Assembly: GCA_965203365.1 (NCBI GenBank)
Contig: OZ241878.1
Location: forward strand, 3,348,001 to 3,412,000
Source: VYFG01 sp965203365
GTDB taxonomy: Bacteria > Pseudomonadota > Gammaproteobacteria > Arenicellales > Poriferihabitantaceae
Reading direction: 5' to 3'
DNA length: 64,000 bases
How positions within the stretch are numbered: position 1 is the first letter of the stretch; each line of letters begins with the position of its first letter. The notes beneath the pieces were generated by a model. That model searched no databases and was not told the DNA's origin. It was given only the letters and a program-made list of their open reading frames with translations. Of this stretch, positions 45,353-55,235 are shown one piece after another. The position numbers and the translations under genes were made by a program.

Positions 45353-45429
45353 CGGGGTATAGCGCAGCCTGGTAGCGCGCCTGCTTTGGGAGCAGGATGT
45401 CGGGAGTTCGAATCTCTCTACCCCGACCA
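45353..45429 (+). tRNA. tRNA-Pro(UGG)
   Basis: A 77-nt cloverleaf with encoded CCA. The acceptor CGGGGTA pairs with TACCCCG; the anticodon loop TTTGGGA gives anticodon TGG. First of a Pro-Arg-His-Leu cluster. Confidence 0.95.
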
Positions 45430-45453
45430 CTTGAGTCAGGTGGGATCGCCATT

Positions 45454-45849
45454 GCGCCCGTAGCTCAACCGGATAGAGCAACGGCCTTTGAGTGGTGGCT
45501 GACGGGATGGCGCATGGCTTTGGCCAGACGTAGTCCCGCACCCGCCTCCAGGAGCCTTCGTCGGGAAACCGAACCGGCGGAGTGCAGAGCACTGTATCGG
45601 TGGACCCTTCGCACCTCGGACAGCGGTCTGGTCGGGGTGTTGGCAACACCGAGGAAACCGGGGCATGGGTCATGCTGCGGGATCCGTAGAGACTATACGT
45701 GCTCCACCTGCGACGGTGAAGATATAGTCCAGACCCCAAACCATGTGCCCGTAGCGACATTTCCTTGGCCTTGGGTAAGATGGGCGGCGAAAGCCGTAGT
45801 GGGTAAGCTAAGCCGTAGGTTACAGGTTCGAATCCTGTCGGGCGTGCCA
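45454..45849 (+). tRNA. tRNA-Arg(UCU), interrupted by a group I intron
   Basis: The 5' exon (45454-45488) and 3' exon (45808-45849) join to a perfect 77-nt tRNA-Arg with encoded CCA. The spliced anticodon arm is ACGGC-CTTCTAA-GCCGT, giving anticodon TCT. The interruption lies in the anticodon, after its first base (U34). Unspliced RNA could not work as a tRNA, so decoding of AGA and AGG by this gene depends on splicing. Confidence 0.93.
45489..45807 (+). ncRNA. Group I self-splicing intron in tRNA-Arg
   Basis: A 319-nt insert with the conserved group I core. P7 is GACTATA (45691-45697) with TATAGTC (45723-45729). P8 is CACC (45705-45708) with GGTG (45715-45718). The surrounding GTAGAGACTA and GGTGAAGATATAGTCC closely resemble the Azoarcus tRNA-Ile intron. 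The 5' exon ends in U, as required for the U-G splice-site pair; GTGGCTG at 45495-45501 is a candidate internal guide. The last base is G (omega-G). A GGCGAAAGCC hairpin near the 3' end may be P9. It has no room for a homing endonuclease. Subgroup IC3 is likely. Confidence 0.9.
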
Positions 45850-45899
45850 GTTTCCGTCGAGCCGGAACACACGGCACAATGGTGGTTGGTTTGTGTCAT

Positions 45900-45976
45900 G
45901 GTGAGCGTAGCTCAGTTGGTAGAGCCCCGGGTTGTGATCCCGGTGGTCGTGGGTTCGAGCCCCATCGCTCACCCCA
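45900..45976 (+). tRNA. tRNA-His(GUG)
   Basis: A 77-nt tRNA with the extra G(-1) pairing with C73, anticodon GTG and encoded CCA. Acceptor GTGAGCG pairs with CGCTCAC. Confidence 0.95.
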
Positions 45977-46025
45977 ACACAAGACTTCCGTGACAGAAAG
46001 ATCAGTGGAATGAAAGCGTGTCCTT

Positions 46026-46111
<86 letters not shown>

Positions 46112-46235
46112 GATGTCCCTACGAACGGACGGGTCGATCCCGCACCACCGGTTTGCCTTTACGGCTTTTGACCCCATTGAATCCCATTGATTCAGTGGCT
46201 GTCTTACAACCCGTTTCCCCGAGGAGTCTGGTGCC

Positions 46236-47549
46236 ATGCAAGTGACGGTTGAAGAAACCGGCGTGATTGAACGCAAACTGACAGTTTCGGTCCCATTCGA
46301 ACAATTCAGCGGCCAAATCGAAACCAAGTTGCGGGAGTTGGTTCGCACGGTGAAGCTTCCGGGATTTCGCCCGGGCAAGGTCCCCATGAATGTCGTGCGA
46401 AAGAAATACTCATGGCAGGTCAACCAACAGGTGATGACCGAAGTGACTCAGAACAGCTTGCAAGAAGCGCTGACTCAGGAGAACTTGCCTTCGGGCGGAG
46501 TGGTCGATCTAACACTAGACCCCGCCTTTGCACCGGGGCATGACCTGCAATACACGGCCACGATAGATATTGTGCCGGACATACCCGTGCTCAGCCTCCG
46601 TGGCATCCGCATCGATAAGCCGGAGTGTGCCATCAACGACGAGGATGTTGACCAGACCATTGAGAAGCTTAGGGCGAGCGAACGGTTGTTTCTGGATAAG
46701 GAGGGTGTGGCGGAGATCGGTGATCAGGTCGTGATTGATTATAACTGGCGTATTGACAATGGGCCCTCTGACGACGACCAGGTCAAGGATTTATCATTGA
46801 TCCTGGGTGACGGTTATTTGATGGCACCGATTGAGGAAGGGATTGCGGGTGCGGCAGTTGGAGAAACCCGCACGATCACATGTACTATGCCGGAAGATAC
46901 CTTGCCGGAAGACCATGGCTACAAAGAACACGCCGGCAAGGAGGTGGTCTTTGAAGTCACCATCAAAAAGGTGCAACGCGTCGAATTGCCGGAAGTCAAC
47001 GACACCTTCGCCGAACAGTTCGGTGTTCAGGCGGGTGGGGTGACCAAGCTGCGCGAGGAAGTTCGAGCCAGTATGGAACAGGAGTACACACATCGACGAT
47101 CTGCGCGGATACATAATCAGGTCATGGACATCTTGTGCGAGGCGAATCGCCAGGTGGAACTGCCCCGACCGATGGTTGAAAGAGAAATCGATCGGTTATG
47201 TGCGGGCGAGATGCGGTGGCGGAACTCCCTCAACCTGTCAAAAAAAGAAATCGACCGGGATGCCCATGCCGATCATGCGCACAAATCGGTCCTGTTGAGC
47301 CTGATCACTCACCAAATCGTCATCCAAAACAAGCTCGGGGTGACCGACGATCAGTTGCGCAGCCGCGTCGAGGAGATCGCCCAGGCGTATGATGACCCCA
47401 GTGCGGCCATCCGTGCCCACTATGCGGACCCGGAGAAATTACAGGAGTTGAAAGCCATGTTATTGCAGGATCAGATCACGGACACCTTGTTGGAAACCGC
47501 CGATGTCCAGGAGGTGAACGTGTCCTTTCAGGAGTTCATGAACCGCTAA
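46236..47549 (+). CDS. tig: Trigger factor
   Basis: Trigger factor is the ribosome-bound chaperone that meets nascent chains. The ribosome-binding signature is KLPGFRPGKVPMNVV (about 41-55); the FKBP-type prolyl isomerase domain spans about 150-245 (GDQVVIDYNW, EEGIAGAAVGETRTI), and the C-terminal cradle follows. At 437 residues it is full length. It starts a tig-clpP-clpX-lon-hupB cluster. Confidence 0.97.
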   Translation: MQVTVEETGVIERKLTVSVPFEQFSGQIETKLRELVRTVKLPGFRPGKVPMNVVRKKYSWQVNQQVMTEVTQNSLQEALTQENLPSGGVVDLTLDPAFAPGHDLQYTATIDIVPDIPVLSLRGIRIDKPECAINDEDVDQTIEKLRASERLFLDKEGVAEIGDQVVIDYNWRIDNGPSDDDQVKDLSLILGDGYLMAPIEEGIAGAAVGETRTITCTMPEDTLPEDHGYKEHAGKEVVFEVTIKKVQRVELPEVNDTFAEQFGVQAGGVTKLREEVRASMEQEYTHRRSARIHNQVMDILCEANRQVELPRPMVEREIDRLCAGEMRWRNSLNLSKKEIDRDAHADHAHKSVLLSLITHQIVIQNKLGVTDDQLRSRVEEIAQAYDDPSAAIRAHYADPEKLQELKAMLLQDQITDTLLETADVQEVNVSFQEFMNR

Positions 47550-47595
47550 ACTCTATGACGATCAATCAAGTCAATGCACATTCAATCCATTTGCC

Positions 47596-48219
47596 ATGAG
47601 CGTTCTGCCCATGAATGATCTCCCTCCCCGGGCATTGGGTCTGGTCCCGATGGTGGTGGAAACCACGGGTCGTGGAGAGCGGGCCTACGACATTTATTCT
47701 CGACTGCTCAAGGAGCGGGTGGTGTTCATGGTGGGTCAGGTGGAAGATCACATGGCCAACCTCATCGTCGCCCAGTTGCTGTTTCTCGAATCGGAAAATC
47801 CGGAAAAGGATATCTCGCTCTATATCAACACCCCCGGGGGGGTGGTCACCTCGGGATTGGCGATTTACGACACCATGCAGTTTATCCGACCGGATGTGAG
47901 TACGGTATGCGTGGGGCAAGCGGCCAGCATGGGGGCCATCATTTTGGCGGGAGGACAACCCGGGAAGCGTCACGCACTGCCACATTCCCGCGTCATGATC
48001 CATCAACCCTTGGGCGGTTCCCAGGGCCAGGCGACGGATATCGAGATCCATACCCGCGAGATTCTCAGCACCCGGGATCGGCTCAACCAGGTGCTGTCTG
48101 AACATACCGGCAAACCGATTGACGTAATTCGGGAAGATACCGATCGGGATAACTTCATGAACGCGGAGGCGGCCAGGGATTATGGCATCATTGATTCGGT
48201 TCTCTCCCAGCGGGATTGA
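47596..48219 (+). CDS. clpP: ATP-dependent Clp protease proteolytic subunit
   Basis: ClpP is the serine protease chamber. The nucleophile is in GQAASMGA, the histidine in MIHQPLGG and the aspartate in the EDTDRDNFM region. A short propeptide (MSVLPMNDLPPRALG) precedes LVPMVVETTGRGERAYDIYS. The 207-residue length is normal. It lies 46 bp after tig; clpX follows after 123 bp. Confidence 0.97.
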   Translation: MSVLPMNDLPPRALGLVPMVVETTGRGERAYDIYSRLLKERVVFMVGQVEDHMANLIVAQLLFLESENPEKDISLYINTPGGVVTSGLAIYDTMQFIRPDVSTVCVGQAASMGAIILAGGQPGKRHALPHSRVMIHQPLGGSQGQATDIEIHTREILSTRDRLNQVLSEHTGKPIDVIREDTDRDNFMNAEAARDYGIIDSVLSQRD

Positions 48220-48342
48220 AGCGGCGTCGGCCATAAAATCGTATAATTTGGTCGTCAGTGGGCATTTGCGCGAGTATCCACGGATTTTTCCACTATACTT
48301 CCCTCCCGGGTAGGAATCGGCGCCCGATCAAAATCGACCAAT

Positions 48343-49617
48343 ATGGCTAGCGAGAAATTTCCGAAAGGAGACAAACTCCTATACTGTTCCTTTTGTGGCA
48401 AGAGCCAGCATGAGGTCCGCAAGCTGATCGCGGGACCGTCGGTTTTCATCTGTGATGAATGCGTGGACTTGTGCAATGAAATCATCCGGGAGGAAAGTGC
48501 GGTCGAGGCGGAACCCCAGGACCGGCCGGGCGACTTCCCCAACCCTCATGAGATCCACGCCATCCTGGATGATTATGTCATCGGCCAGCAAAAGGCCAAG
48601 AAGACCCTCTCCGTGGCAGTGTATAACCACTATAAGCGGATTGACAACGAAGAAGCGGTCTCCGACGTCGAAATCTCGAAAAGCAACATTTTGCTGATGG
48701 GACCCACCGGTTCGGGGAAGACCTTGCTGGCCGAAACGCTGGCGCGGCAACTGAATGTGCCCTTTACGATTGCGGATGCCACGACCTTGACCGAGGCGGG
48801 CTATGTCGGCGAGGATGTCGAGAACATCATCCAGAAATTGCTGCAGACCTGTGATTACGAAATCGAACGGGCGCAGATCGGGATCGTCTATATTGACGAG
48901 ATCGACAAGATTTCACGCAAGTCCGACAATCCTTCCATCACTCGGGATGTGTCCGGGGAGGGTGTTCAGCAGGCACTGCTCAAGCTGATCGAAGGGACGA
49001 TCGCGTCCATTCCGCCTCAAGGCGGCCGCAAACACCCGCAACAGGAGTTCCTGCAGGTCAATACCAGTAACATCCTGTTCATTTGTGGGGGCGCCTTTGC
49101 CGGCATGGAAAAGGTGATCCAGAAGCGGACTGAAAAATCCGGTATCGGATTTGGGGCCGACATCAAGGAGAAGTCGGCTGATGCGCGGTCCACGGAACTG
49201 CTGGAGCAGCTTGAACCTGAGGACTTGATCAAATATGGACTGATACCGGAATTCATCGGCCGCCTGCCGGTGGTAGCGACGCTGGAGGAATTGGACGAAA
49301 CCGCCTTGGTCCGCATCCTGACAGAGCCGAAGAATGCCCTGACCAAACAGTATCAGAAACTCTTCAAGCTGGAGGGAGTCTCCCTGGAGTTTCGGGATGA
49401 CGCCCTCAAGCAGGTTGCTCTCAAGGCCATGAATCGCAAGGCGGGTGCCCGGGGGCTGCGTTCAATTCTCGAAAACGCATTGCTTGAGACGATGTATGAA
49501 CTGCCGTCTATCAAGGGGGTGAAAAAAGTGATTGTGGATGCCGCCGTGATCACGGAGGGTTCCCGGCCTTTGTATGTGTACGCGGAGGAAGGTGAGCGCG
49601 CCGCGGCGTCCTCCTGA
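48343..49617 (+). CDS. clpX: ClpX unfoldase
   Basis: ClpX recognises, unfolds and feeds substrates to ClpP. The N-terminal C4 zinc domain has CSFCGKSQ and CDECVDLC. The AAA+ core has Walker A GPTGSGKT, the pore-loop GYVGEDVENI, Walker B IVYIDEIDKI and the RKH loop region GGRKHPQQE. The IGF tripeptide that binds ClpP appears in SGIGFGADIKE. Length 424. Confidence 0.98.
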   Translation: MASEKFPKGDKLLYCSFCGKSQHEVRKLIAGPSVFICDECVDLCNEIIREESAVEAEPQDRPGDFPNPHEIHAILDDYVIGQQKAKKTLSVAVYNHYKRIDNEEAVSDVEISKSNILLMGPTGSGKTLLAETLARQLNVPFTIADATTLTEAGYVGEDVENIIQKLLQTCDYEIERAQIGIVYIDEIDKISRKSDNPSITRDVSGEGVQQALLKLIEGTIASIPPQGGRKHPQQEFLQVNTSNILFICGGAFAGMEKVIQKRTEKSGIGFGADIKEKSADARSTELLEQLEPEDLIKYGLIPEFIGRLPVVATLEELDETALVRILTEPKNALTKQYQKLFKLEGVSLEFRDDALKQVALKAMNRKAGARGLRSILENALLETMYELPSIKGVKKVIVDAAVITEGSRPLYVYAEEGERAAASS

Positions 49618-49814
49618 CGACATGTCAAATTGTTACGGAAAGCGATCCGCCTGCGGGTGTTGGGCGTATGCGGGGCTGGGTGATGAAGGTGCTTGCAAAC
49701 TGACGGTTTCACCTTCATGATTCTCCCCGAAGAGTCGCTGATCCGGCTTCACCTTCGGTCCTACCGGAGGCCGGTGTGTGCCCGTGATCTACATGAATGA
49801 ATTGAGTACTACTA

Positions 49815-52253
49815 ATGGCGAGTGCTGACAAACCTTCTCCTTCTGATCTGATTCAGTTTCCTCTATTACCGTTACGGGATGTCGTGGTCTTTCCCCACAT
49901 GGTCATCCCCCTCTTTGTCGGGCGGGCCCGGTCGGTCAGGGCCTTGGAAATGGCCATGGAGGCCGACCATCGAATTCTTCTGTCCGCGCAGCATGATGCC
50001 CAGAATGACAATCCGGAGGTGAAGGATATTTATCGCATGGGCACGATCGCCACGATCCTGCAGATGCTGAAAATGCCCGATGGGACGGTCAAGGTGCTGG
50101 TGGAAGGTACGCAGCGGGCCAAAATTCATGGCTTTGATGTGCGCCAGGCCACGGCGGACGAAGCCATTCTCTGTGAAGTCGAACCGATCACGGAAGTCAG
50201 TGGCGAGGGGCGCGAGTTGAAGGTGCTGGTAGGAGCAGTGATTTCGGAGTTTGAAAAATACGTCAAGCTCAATGCCAAGATACCGACGGAGGTGGTGGCC
50301 TCCTTGGCGGACATCAATGATGCCAGTCGGATCGGTGACACCATTGCGGCCCACCTGAGTCTTAAGAATGACAAAAAGCAGCAGATTCTGGAACTGCTCC
50401 CGGTCACCGAACGGCTGGAGCATATTCTTGGCGTGATGGATGCCGAAATCGATTTGCTGGAAGTGGAAAAGCGGATCCGAAGCCGGGTCAAGAAACAGAT
50501 GGAAAAAAGTCAGCGCGAGTATTATCTGAACGAACAGATGAAAGCGATTCAGAAGGAACTGGGTGGCATGGACGAGCTACCCAATGAGACCGATGACCTG
50601 TCCAGCAAGATCGACGAAGCGGGCATGTCCGCCGAGGCCCGGGAAAAAGCCGACAGTGAATTCAAGAAGCTCAAGATGATGTCGCCGATGTCGGCGGAAG
50701 CCACGGTCGTGCGCAACTACATCGACTGGTTGATCTCGCTGCCATGGAAAAAGCAAAGCCGGATCTCCCGCAACTTGTCGAAGGCGCAGAAGATTCTGGA
50801 CGACGACCATTACGGGCTGGAGAAAGTGAAGGAGCGCATCCTGGAATATCTGGCGGTGCAGCAACGAGTCAGAAAGTCCAAGGCGGCGATACTTTGTCTG
50901 GTGGGCCCCCCCGGGGTGGGCAAGACCTCTCTGGGGCAATCCATTGCCCGGGCCACCCACCGCAAGTTCGTCCGCATGTCCCTAGGGGGCGTGCGGGATG
51001 AGGCCGAAATCCGTGGCCACCGGCGCACCTATATCGGCTCCATGCCGGGAAAGATTATCCAGAATCTGGCCAAGGTGAAAACCAACAACCCCTTGTTCAT
51101 GCTCGATGAGGTGGACAAGATGTCCATGGACTTTCGTGGTGACCCCTCATCCGCTCTGCTGGAGGTGCTGGATCCGGAGCAGAACAACACCTTCGGGGAC
51201 CACTATCTTGAGGTGGAATACGACCTTTCGGATGTCATGTTTATCGCGACCGCCAACACGCTGAACATCCCGCCCCCCCTGCTTGACCGGATGGAGGTCA
51301 TCCGGATTTCGGGCTACACCGAACAGGAAAAGGTGGAAATCGCCCACCGCTACCTGATGCCCAAACAGTATAAGAACAATGGGCTGAAGGAAAAGGAAAT
51401 CCTCATTGAGGATGCCGTGATCAATGACATCATCACCTACTATACCCGGGAGGCGGGGGTACGCAATCTGGAGCGGGAGATCTCAAAGATTTGCCGCAAG
51501 GTCGTCAAGGAGTTGTTGCTGGACAAGACACTCGGGAATGTCCACGTTACGTCGGGCAACCTGGATCAGTATCTCGGCGTCAGGCGTTTTCGCAAAAGCG
51601 GCATCGAGGCCGAGAACAAGATTGGTCAGGTCACGGGCCTGGCCTGGACGGAAGTTGGTGGCGAGTTGTTGACCATCGAAACGGTGGTGATGCCCGGCAA
51701 GGGCAAGCATGTGTTCACGGGCAAGCTCGGCGATGTGATGCAGGAATCCATCAGTGCGGCGATCAGCGTCGTTCGAAGCCGATCCCGGCAATGGGGCATT
51801 GATCCGGAATTTCATCAACAACAGGATGTTCATATTCATGTCCCCGAAGGGGCCACCCCCAAGGACGGCCCCAGTGCGGGTATCGGCATGTGTACGGCCA
51901 TTGTGTCCGCGCTGACCCGCATACCGGTCCGGTCGGATGTGGGCATGACCGGTGAAATTACGTTGCGTGGTGAGGTCCTCCCCATCGGGGGACTCAAAGA
52001 AAAGCTGTTGGCCGCCCATCGGGCGGGGGTCAAAATGGTGCTGATTCCCAATGAAAATCGGCGTGATCTAGAGGAAATTCCAGACAACATTACCCAGGAA
52101 CTTGAAATCCGTCCGGTGAAATGGATCGATGAAGTGATTGAGTTGACTCTGGACCGGTTGCCTACCCCAGCGACTGAGACCCGTGAGACGGCACCGGGAA
52201 AACCGGCCACGAAGGCCAAGAAAGACCCCGCTCCGGGTCTCACCGCCCATTAA
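49815..52253 (+). CDS. lon: ATP-dependent protease Lon
   Basis: Lon degrades misfolded and regulatory proteins. The N-terminal LON domain (FPLLPLRDVVVFPHMVIPLF) is followed by a coiled-coil, the AAA+ module (Walker A GPPGVGKTS, Walker B NPLFMLDEVDKM) and the protease domain with the catalytic serine in PKDGPSAGIGM and the lysine in GGLKEKLLAAHRAG. At 812 residues it is full length. The order clpX-lon-hupB is classic. The 197-bp leader contains a near-perfect inverted repeat (TGATGAAGGTG at 49681 with CACCTTCATGA at 49710). Confidence 0.98.
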   Translation: MASADKPSPSDLIQFPLLPLRDVVVFPHMVIPLFVGRARSVRALEMAMEADHRILLSAQHDAQNDNPEVKDIYRMGTIATILQMLKMPDGTVKVLVEGTQRAKIHGFDVRQATADEAILCEVEPITEVSGEGRELKVLVGAVISEFEKYVKLNAKIPTEVVASLADINDASRIGDTIAAHLSLKNDKKQQILELLPVTERLEHILGVMDAEIDLLEVEKRIRSRVKKQMEKSQREYYLNEQMKAIQKELGGMDELPNETDDLSSKIDEAGMSAEAREKADSEFKKLKMMSPMSAEATVVRNYIDWLISLPWKKQSRISRNLSKAQKILDDDHYGLEKVKERILEYLAVQQRVRKSKAAILCLVGPPGVGKTSLGQSIARATHRKFVRMSLGGVRDEAEIRGHRRTYIGSMPGKIIQNLAKVKTNNPLFMLDEVDKMSMDFRGDPSSALLEVLDPEQNNTFGDHYLEVEYDLSDVMFIATANTLNIPPPLLDRMEVIRISGYTEQEKVEIAHRYLMPKQYKNNGLKEKEILIEDAVINDIITYYTREAGVRNLEREISKICRKVVKELLLDKTLGNVHVTSGNLDQYLGVRRFRKSGIEAENKIGQVTGLAWTEVGGELLTIETVVMPGKGKHVFTGKLGDVMQESISAAISVVRSRSRQWGIDPEFHQQQDVHIHVPEGATPKDGPSAGIGMCTAIVSALTRIPVRSDVGMTGEITLRGEVLPIGGLKEKLLAAHRAGVKMVLIPNENRRDLEEIPDNITQELEIRPVKWIDEVIELTLDRLPTPATETRETAPGKPATKAKKDPAPGLTAH

Positions 52254-52677
52254 TAAGAGTGCCGTGTGACGGTGGATTCTGGAATCAAAGCCCCGGGCCG
52301 CCATGTGGTCGGCTGCGGGGAGAAAATGACTTGAACAACAGGACCCTGGGGGGCCGGTGCGAAGTGCGAACATGGTCGCCGGCGGGTTCGGTCCTCCGAT
52401 TTCGGGGCATGAGAGAGCAATACTCGGTTGCATTGCTGCCGGATGTTTGATTAATATCACCGAACGCGATTGATTCTGTCGATTTGCATTGTGGACAATT
52501 GTGACATCAAGCAGGTTGGCAACGGGGTTTCCACAGAAAAAACGAACGCTGAATCGAGAGATGGCCGTCTGACTTCAATGTGCGTAAGCCAGTGATACGG
52601 GGCCAGCTATATAACTATTGATGCCAATCTGGCATTTCCATTGCACCATTAACCTGACATTGAGGCATGTATTTCTT
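52254..52677. other. Leader region between lon and hupB
   Basis: About 425 bp. It contains no gene. A TATATAACT stretch at 52608-52616 could be part of a hupB promoter, but no -35 box is clear. Confidence 0.4.
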
Positions 52678-52950
52678 ATGAATAAAACCGAATTGATTGA
52701 ATCCGTTGCAGATAGCGCTGGTTTGTCCCGGTCCGATGCGGCGGCCGCCGTGGATGCCGTTTTCGCGTCCATCGAAAAGGCACTGGAAGATGGAGATTCC
52801 GTGTCGCTGGTGGGCTTCGGGACATTCTCCGTGAGCAATCGCGCGGCTCGGTCCGGGCGGAATCCGCGCACCGGTGAAACCATCAATATTGCCGCCACCC
52901 GCGTGCCGAAATTCAAGGCTGGCAAATCCCTGAAAGATGCCGTAAACTAG
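52678..52950 (+). CDS. hupB: DNA-binding protein HU-beta
   Basis: A 90-residue HU protein: MNKTELIESVADSAGLSRSD at the start, the GFGTFSV turn, and the DNA-binding arm with RNPRTGE and the C-terminal PKFKAGKSLKDAVN. HU bends and compacts DNA. The ATG at 52678 gives the canonical start; an open frame continues 20 codons upstream. Confidence 0.97.
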   Translation: MNKTELIESVADSAGLSRSDAAAAVDAVFASIEKALEDGDSVSLVGFGTFSVSNRAARSGRNPRTGETINIAATRVPKFKAGKSLKDAVN

Positions 52951-52961
52951 TGCGCCTTTCC

Positions 52962-53037
52962 GGGCGCTTAGCTCAGCTGGGAGAGCATCGCCCTTACAAG
53001 GCGAGGGTCGCAGGTTCGATCCCTGCAGCGCCCACCA
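52962..53037 (+). tRNA. tRNA-Val(UAC)
   Basis: A 76-nt cloverleaf with anticodon TAC in the loop CTTACAA and encoded CCA. It begins 11 bp after the hupB stop, so it is probably cotranscribed and processed. Confidence 0.95.
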
Positions 53038-53043
53038 ACTCAG

Positions 53044-53120
53044 GGAGCGGTAGTTCAGTTGGTTAGAATACCGGCCTGTCACGCCGGGGGTCGCGGGTTC
53101 GAGCCCCGTCCGCTCCGCCA
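53044..53120 (+). tRNA. tRNA-Asp(GUC)
   Basis: A 77-nt tRNA with anticodon GTC, acceptor GGAGCGG with CCGCTCC, and encoded CCA. It is 6 bp from tRNA-Val. Confidence 0.95.
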
Positions 53121-53289
53121 CTTTTCCAGCGCGGGACCGGCACTTTCTGGTCTCGCGCTTGTTGCTGTCTCGGGGTCCATTCCGACGTTTCGCGCCCGGT
53201 CCCGGGCACCGGATAAGATCTGCGCCGACTGGGATTTCGGAGATAGAATCGACCCCGCACAAGCCGCCCGCCACACCTCATAGTAAGCC

Positions 53290-55206
53290 ATGCTCACCGC
53301 AATCCGGGAAGGATCCAAAGGCTGGTTAGCCAGCATCGTCATTGGCCTCATCGTGCTGACATTTGCCTTGTGGGGGATTGGTTCGTATTTTGAAGGGGGA
53401 GCCCCGGTGCCGGTGGCCACGGTGAACGGTGAGGAGATTGATGTCTACACTTTCCAGAATCGCCTCTCCCGCCAACGCCAGCTCCTGATCGAGCAGTATG
53501 GTAGCGGTCTTTCCGCCGAACTGATGGCATCCTTGGCGTTGCGTCAACGGGTGTTGGATGACCTGATCGAGGCTCGTTTGCTGGACCAGTACACCCAAGA
53601 AAACAATTATCGGCTGACGGATCAGCAGGTCGCCCAACGAATCCGCACCAGTGAAGTGTTCCATCGAGACGGACGCTTCGATCCGGCACTGTACGAACGG
53701 TTGCTGCAGAGCAATGGGTTGAGTCCCCAGGCATTTGAGGATGGAGAGCGTCAGGTGGGCATGAACCGACAACTCCTGGACGCGGTGACCGAATCCTCGT
53801 TCTTGGTCGAGTCGGAAGTTTCACGCCTGATTGCGTTGCAAAACCAGTTGCGTGAAACGCAGTATGCCATTATCCCCGCGGATCTTTATGTCGATGCTGT
53901 CGAGATTTCCCCCGAGGAGATTCGGGCGCAATACGATGACCACATCGAACAGTATCGGAATCCAGCCCGGATCAAGGTGGAGTATATCGACTTCAGCGTG
54001 GACGCCATCGCCGCGGATACTCAACCATCCGATGAGGAAATTGCACAAACCTATGAGCGAATCAAGGAGCGCCTCAAAACCGCCGAAGTGCGTCAGGCGA
54101 GCCATATCCTGATCAGCGTCGAAGCGGATACCGAACCGGCCCGGGCCGAAGCGTTGGCCAAGGCTGAATCCGTGATGGCTCAGGCCCAAGCCGGCGTGGA
54201 CTTCGCTGAACTGGCCAGGGAGCATTCCGATGACCCTGGTTCCGCCGCCAACGGGGGCGCATTGGGGGTGATCAACCGGGGTCAAATGGTGGCCCCGTTT
54301 GAAGATGCCGTGTTTGCCATGGCGGAAGGTGAACTCCGAGGGCCCGTAGCAACCCGGTTTGGTTATCACGTGCTCAAACTGACCGAATTACAGGCCGAAC
54401 GCCAGCGAACCCTGGAAGATGCCCAGGAGGAAGTCGTTGAGGAAGCCCGAAAGGTCGCGGCGGAATCGATCTTCAGTGACTTGGTGGAGCCGTTCGACAA
54501 TGCCGTCTTTGAGCAGCCCGAATCTCTTGAGGCGGCGGCGGATGTGTCGGGGTTCGAGATCAAGACCAGTGACTGGTTTACCGAGCAGGCGGGTACGGGC
54601 ATTGCCGAAATCAGTGCCGTGCGGGCGGCCGCCTTCAGTCCGGATGTGCGCGACGAAGGACTGAACAGTCCGATTGTGGAGGTCGGCTTTGATCGGATGG
54701 TGGCCCTGCGCAAGTTGGCCTATGAAGAGGCTTTCTCGAAGCCATTCGAGGCGGTGAGAGAAGAAATCGCCACGGCCCTGAAGCGGGAAAAATCCCGAGC
54801 CAAGGCGGAAGAAATGGCCGCCGGCCTGTTGGATAACCTGACCCATCTCGCCTCTTGGGATATTATGCTCGCCCGGAATGAATGGCAGGCGCACACATTG
54901 CCCGAGGTGCGCCATCAAATACCGCCCCACTTGTCGGAACTCGCCAATCGTGTGTATGCGACCCCCATACCTCGGATCGGGAAACCGCAATACGGACAGG
55001 CGGTGTTGACGAATGGGGATGTGGCGATCTATGCCTTGACGGCCGTCACGCCCGGGGATGTGGAAACCGTGGATGTGGACGCCGTATCCCAACTGGAACA
55101 AATGCTGGTTCGCCGGGATGGTGACGGGGTGTTCGACAGCTTTATGGAGGCACTGAAGGCCCAAGCGGAGATCGTGGTCCACACGGAACAGCTTGAGCAG
55201 CTTTGA
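53290..55206 (+). CDS. ppiD: Periplasmic folding chaperone PpiD
   Basis: A 638-residue membrane-anchored chaperone. One N-terminal transmembrane helix (about 12-33), a SurA-like N-domain (VNGEEIDVYTFQNRL), then a parvulin domain at about 262-362 (ASHILISVEAD, DFAELAREHSDDPGS, GGALGVINRGQMVAPFEDAVF, TRFGYHVLKL). PpiD works at the SecYEG exit. hupB-tRNAs-ppiD is a common order. Confidence 0.93.
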   Translation: MLTAIREGSKGWLASIVIGLIVLTFALWGIGSYFEGGAPVPVATVNGEEIDVYTFQNRLSRQRQLLIEQYGSGLSAELMASLALRQRVLDDLIEARLLDQYTQENNYRLTDQQVAQRIRTSEVFHRDGRFDPALYERLLQSNGLSPQAFEDGERQVGMNRQLLDAVTESSFLVESEVSRLIALQNQLRETQYAIIPADLYVDAVEISPEEIRAQYDDHIEQYRNPARIKVEYIDFSVDAIAADTQPSDEEIAQTYERIKERLKTAEVRQASHILISVEADTEPARAEALAKAESVMAQAQAGVDFAELAREHSDDPGSAANGGALGVINRGQMVAPFEDAVFAMAEGELRGPVATRFGYHVLKLTELQAERQRTLEDAQEEVVEEARKVAAESIFSDLVEPFDNAVFEQPESLEAAADVSGFEIKTSDWFTEQAGTGIAEISAVRAAAFSPDVRDEGLNSPIVEVGFDRMVALRKLAYEEAFSKPFEAVREEIATALKREKSRAKAEEMAAGLLDNLTHLASWDIMLARNEWQAHTLPEVRHQIPPHLSELANRVYATPIPRIGKPQYGQAVLTNGDVAIYALTAVTPGDVETVDVDAVSQLEQMLVRRDGDGVFDSFMEALKAQAEIVVHTEQLEQL

Positions 55207-55235
55207 TGCCCGTTGAGTTGGTCGCCCGCATGGCC

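Noticed and set aside
45038..45877. Long minus-strand frame over the tRNA cluster
   Set aside because: It spans tRNA-Pro and the tRNA-Arg intron; tRNA genes explain the sequence.
49681..49720. Inverted repeat before lon as a clpX terminator or heat-shock element
   Set aside because: The loop is 18 nt, no T-tract follows, and no sigma-32 box with proper spacing was found.
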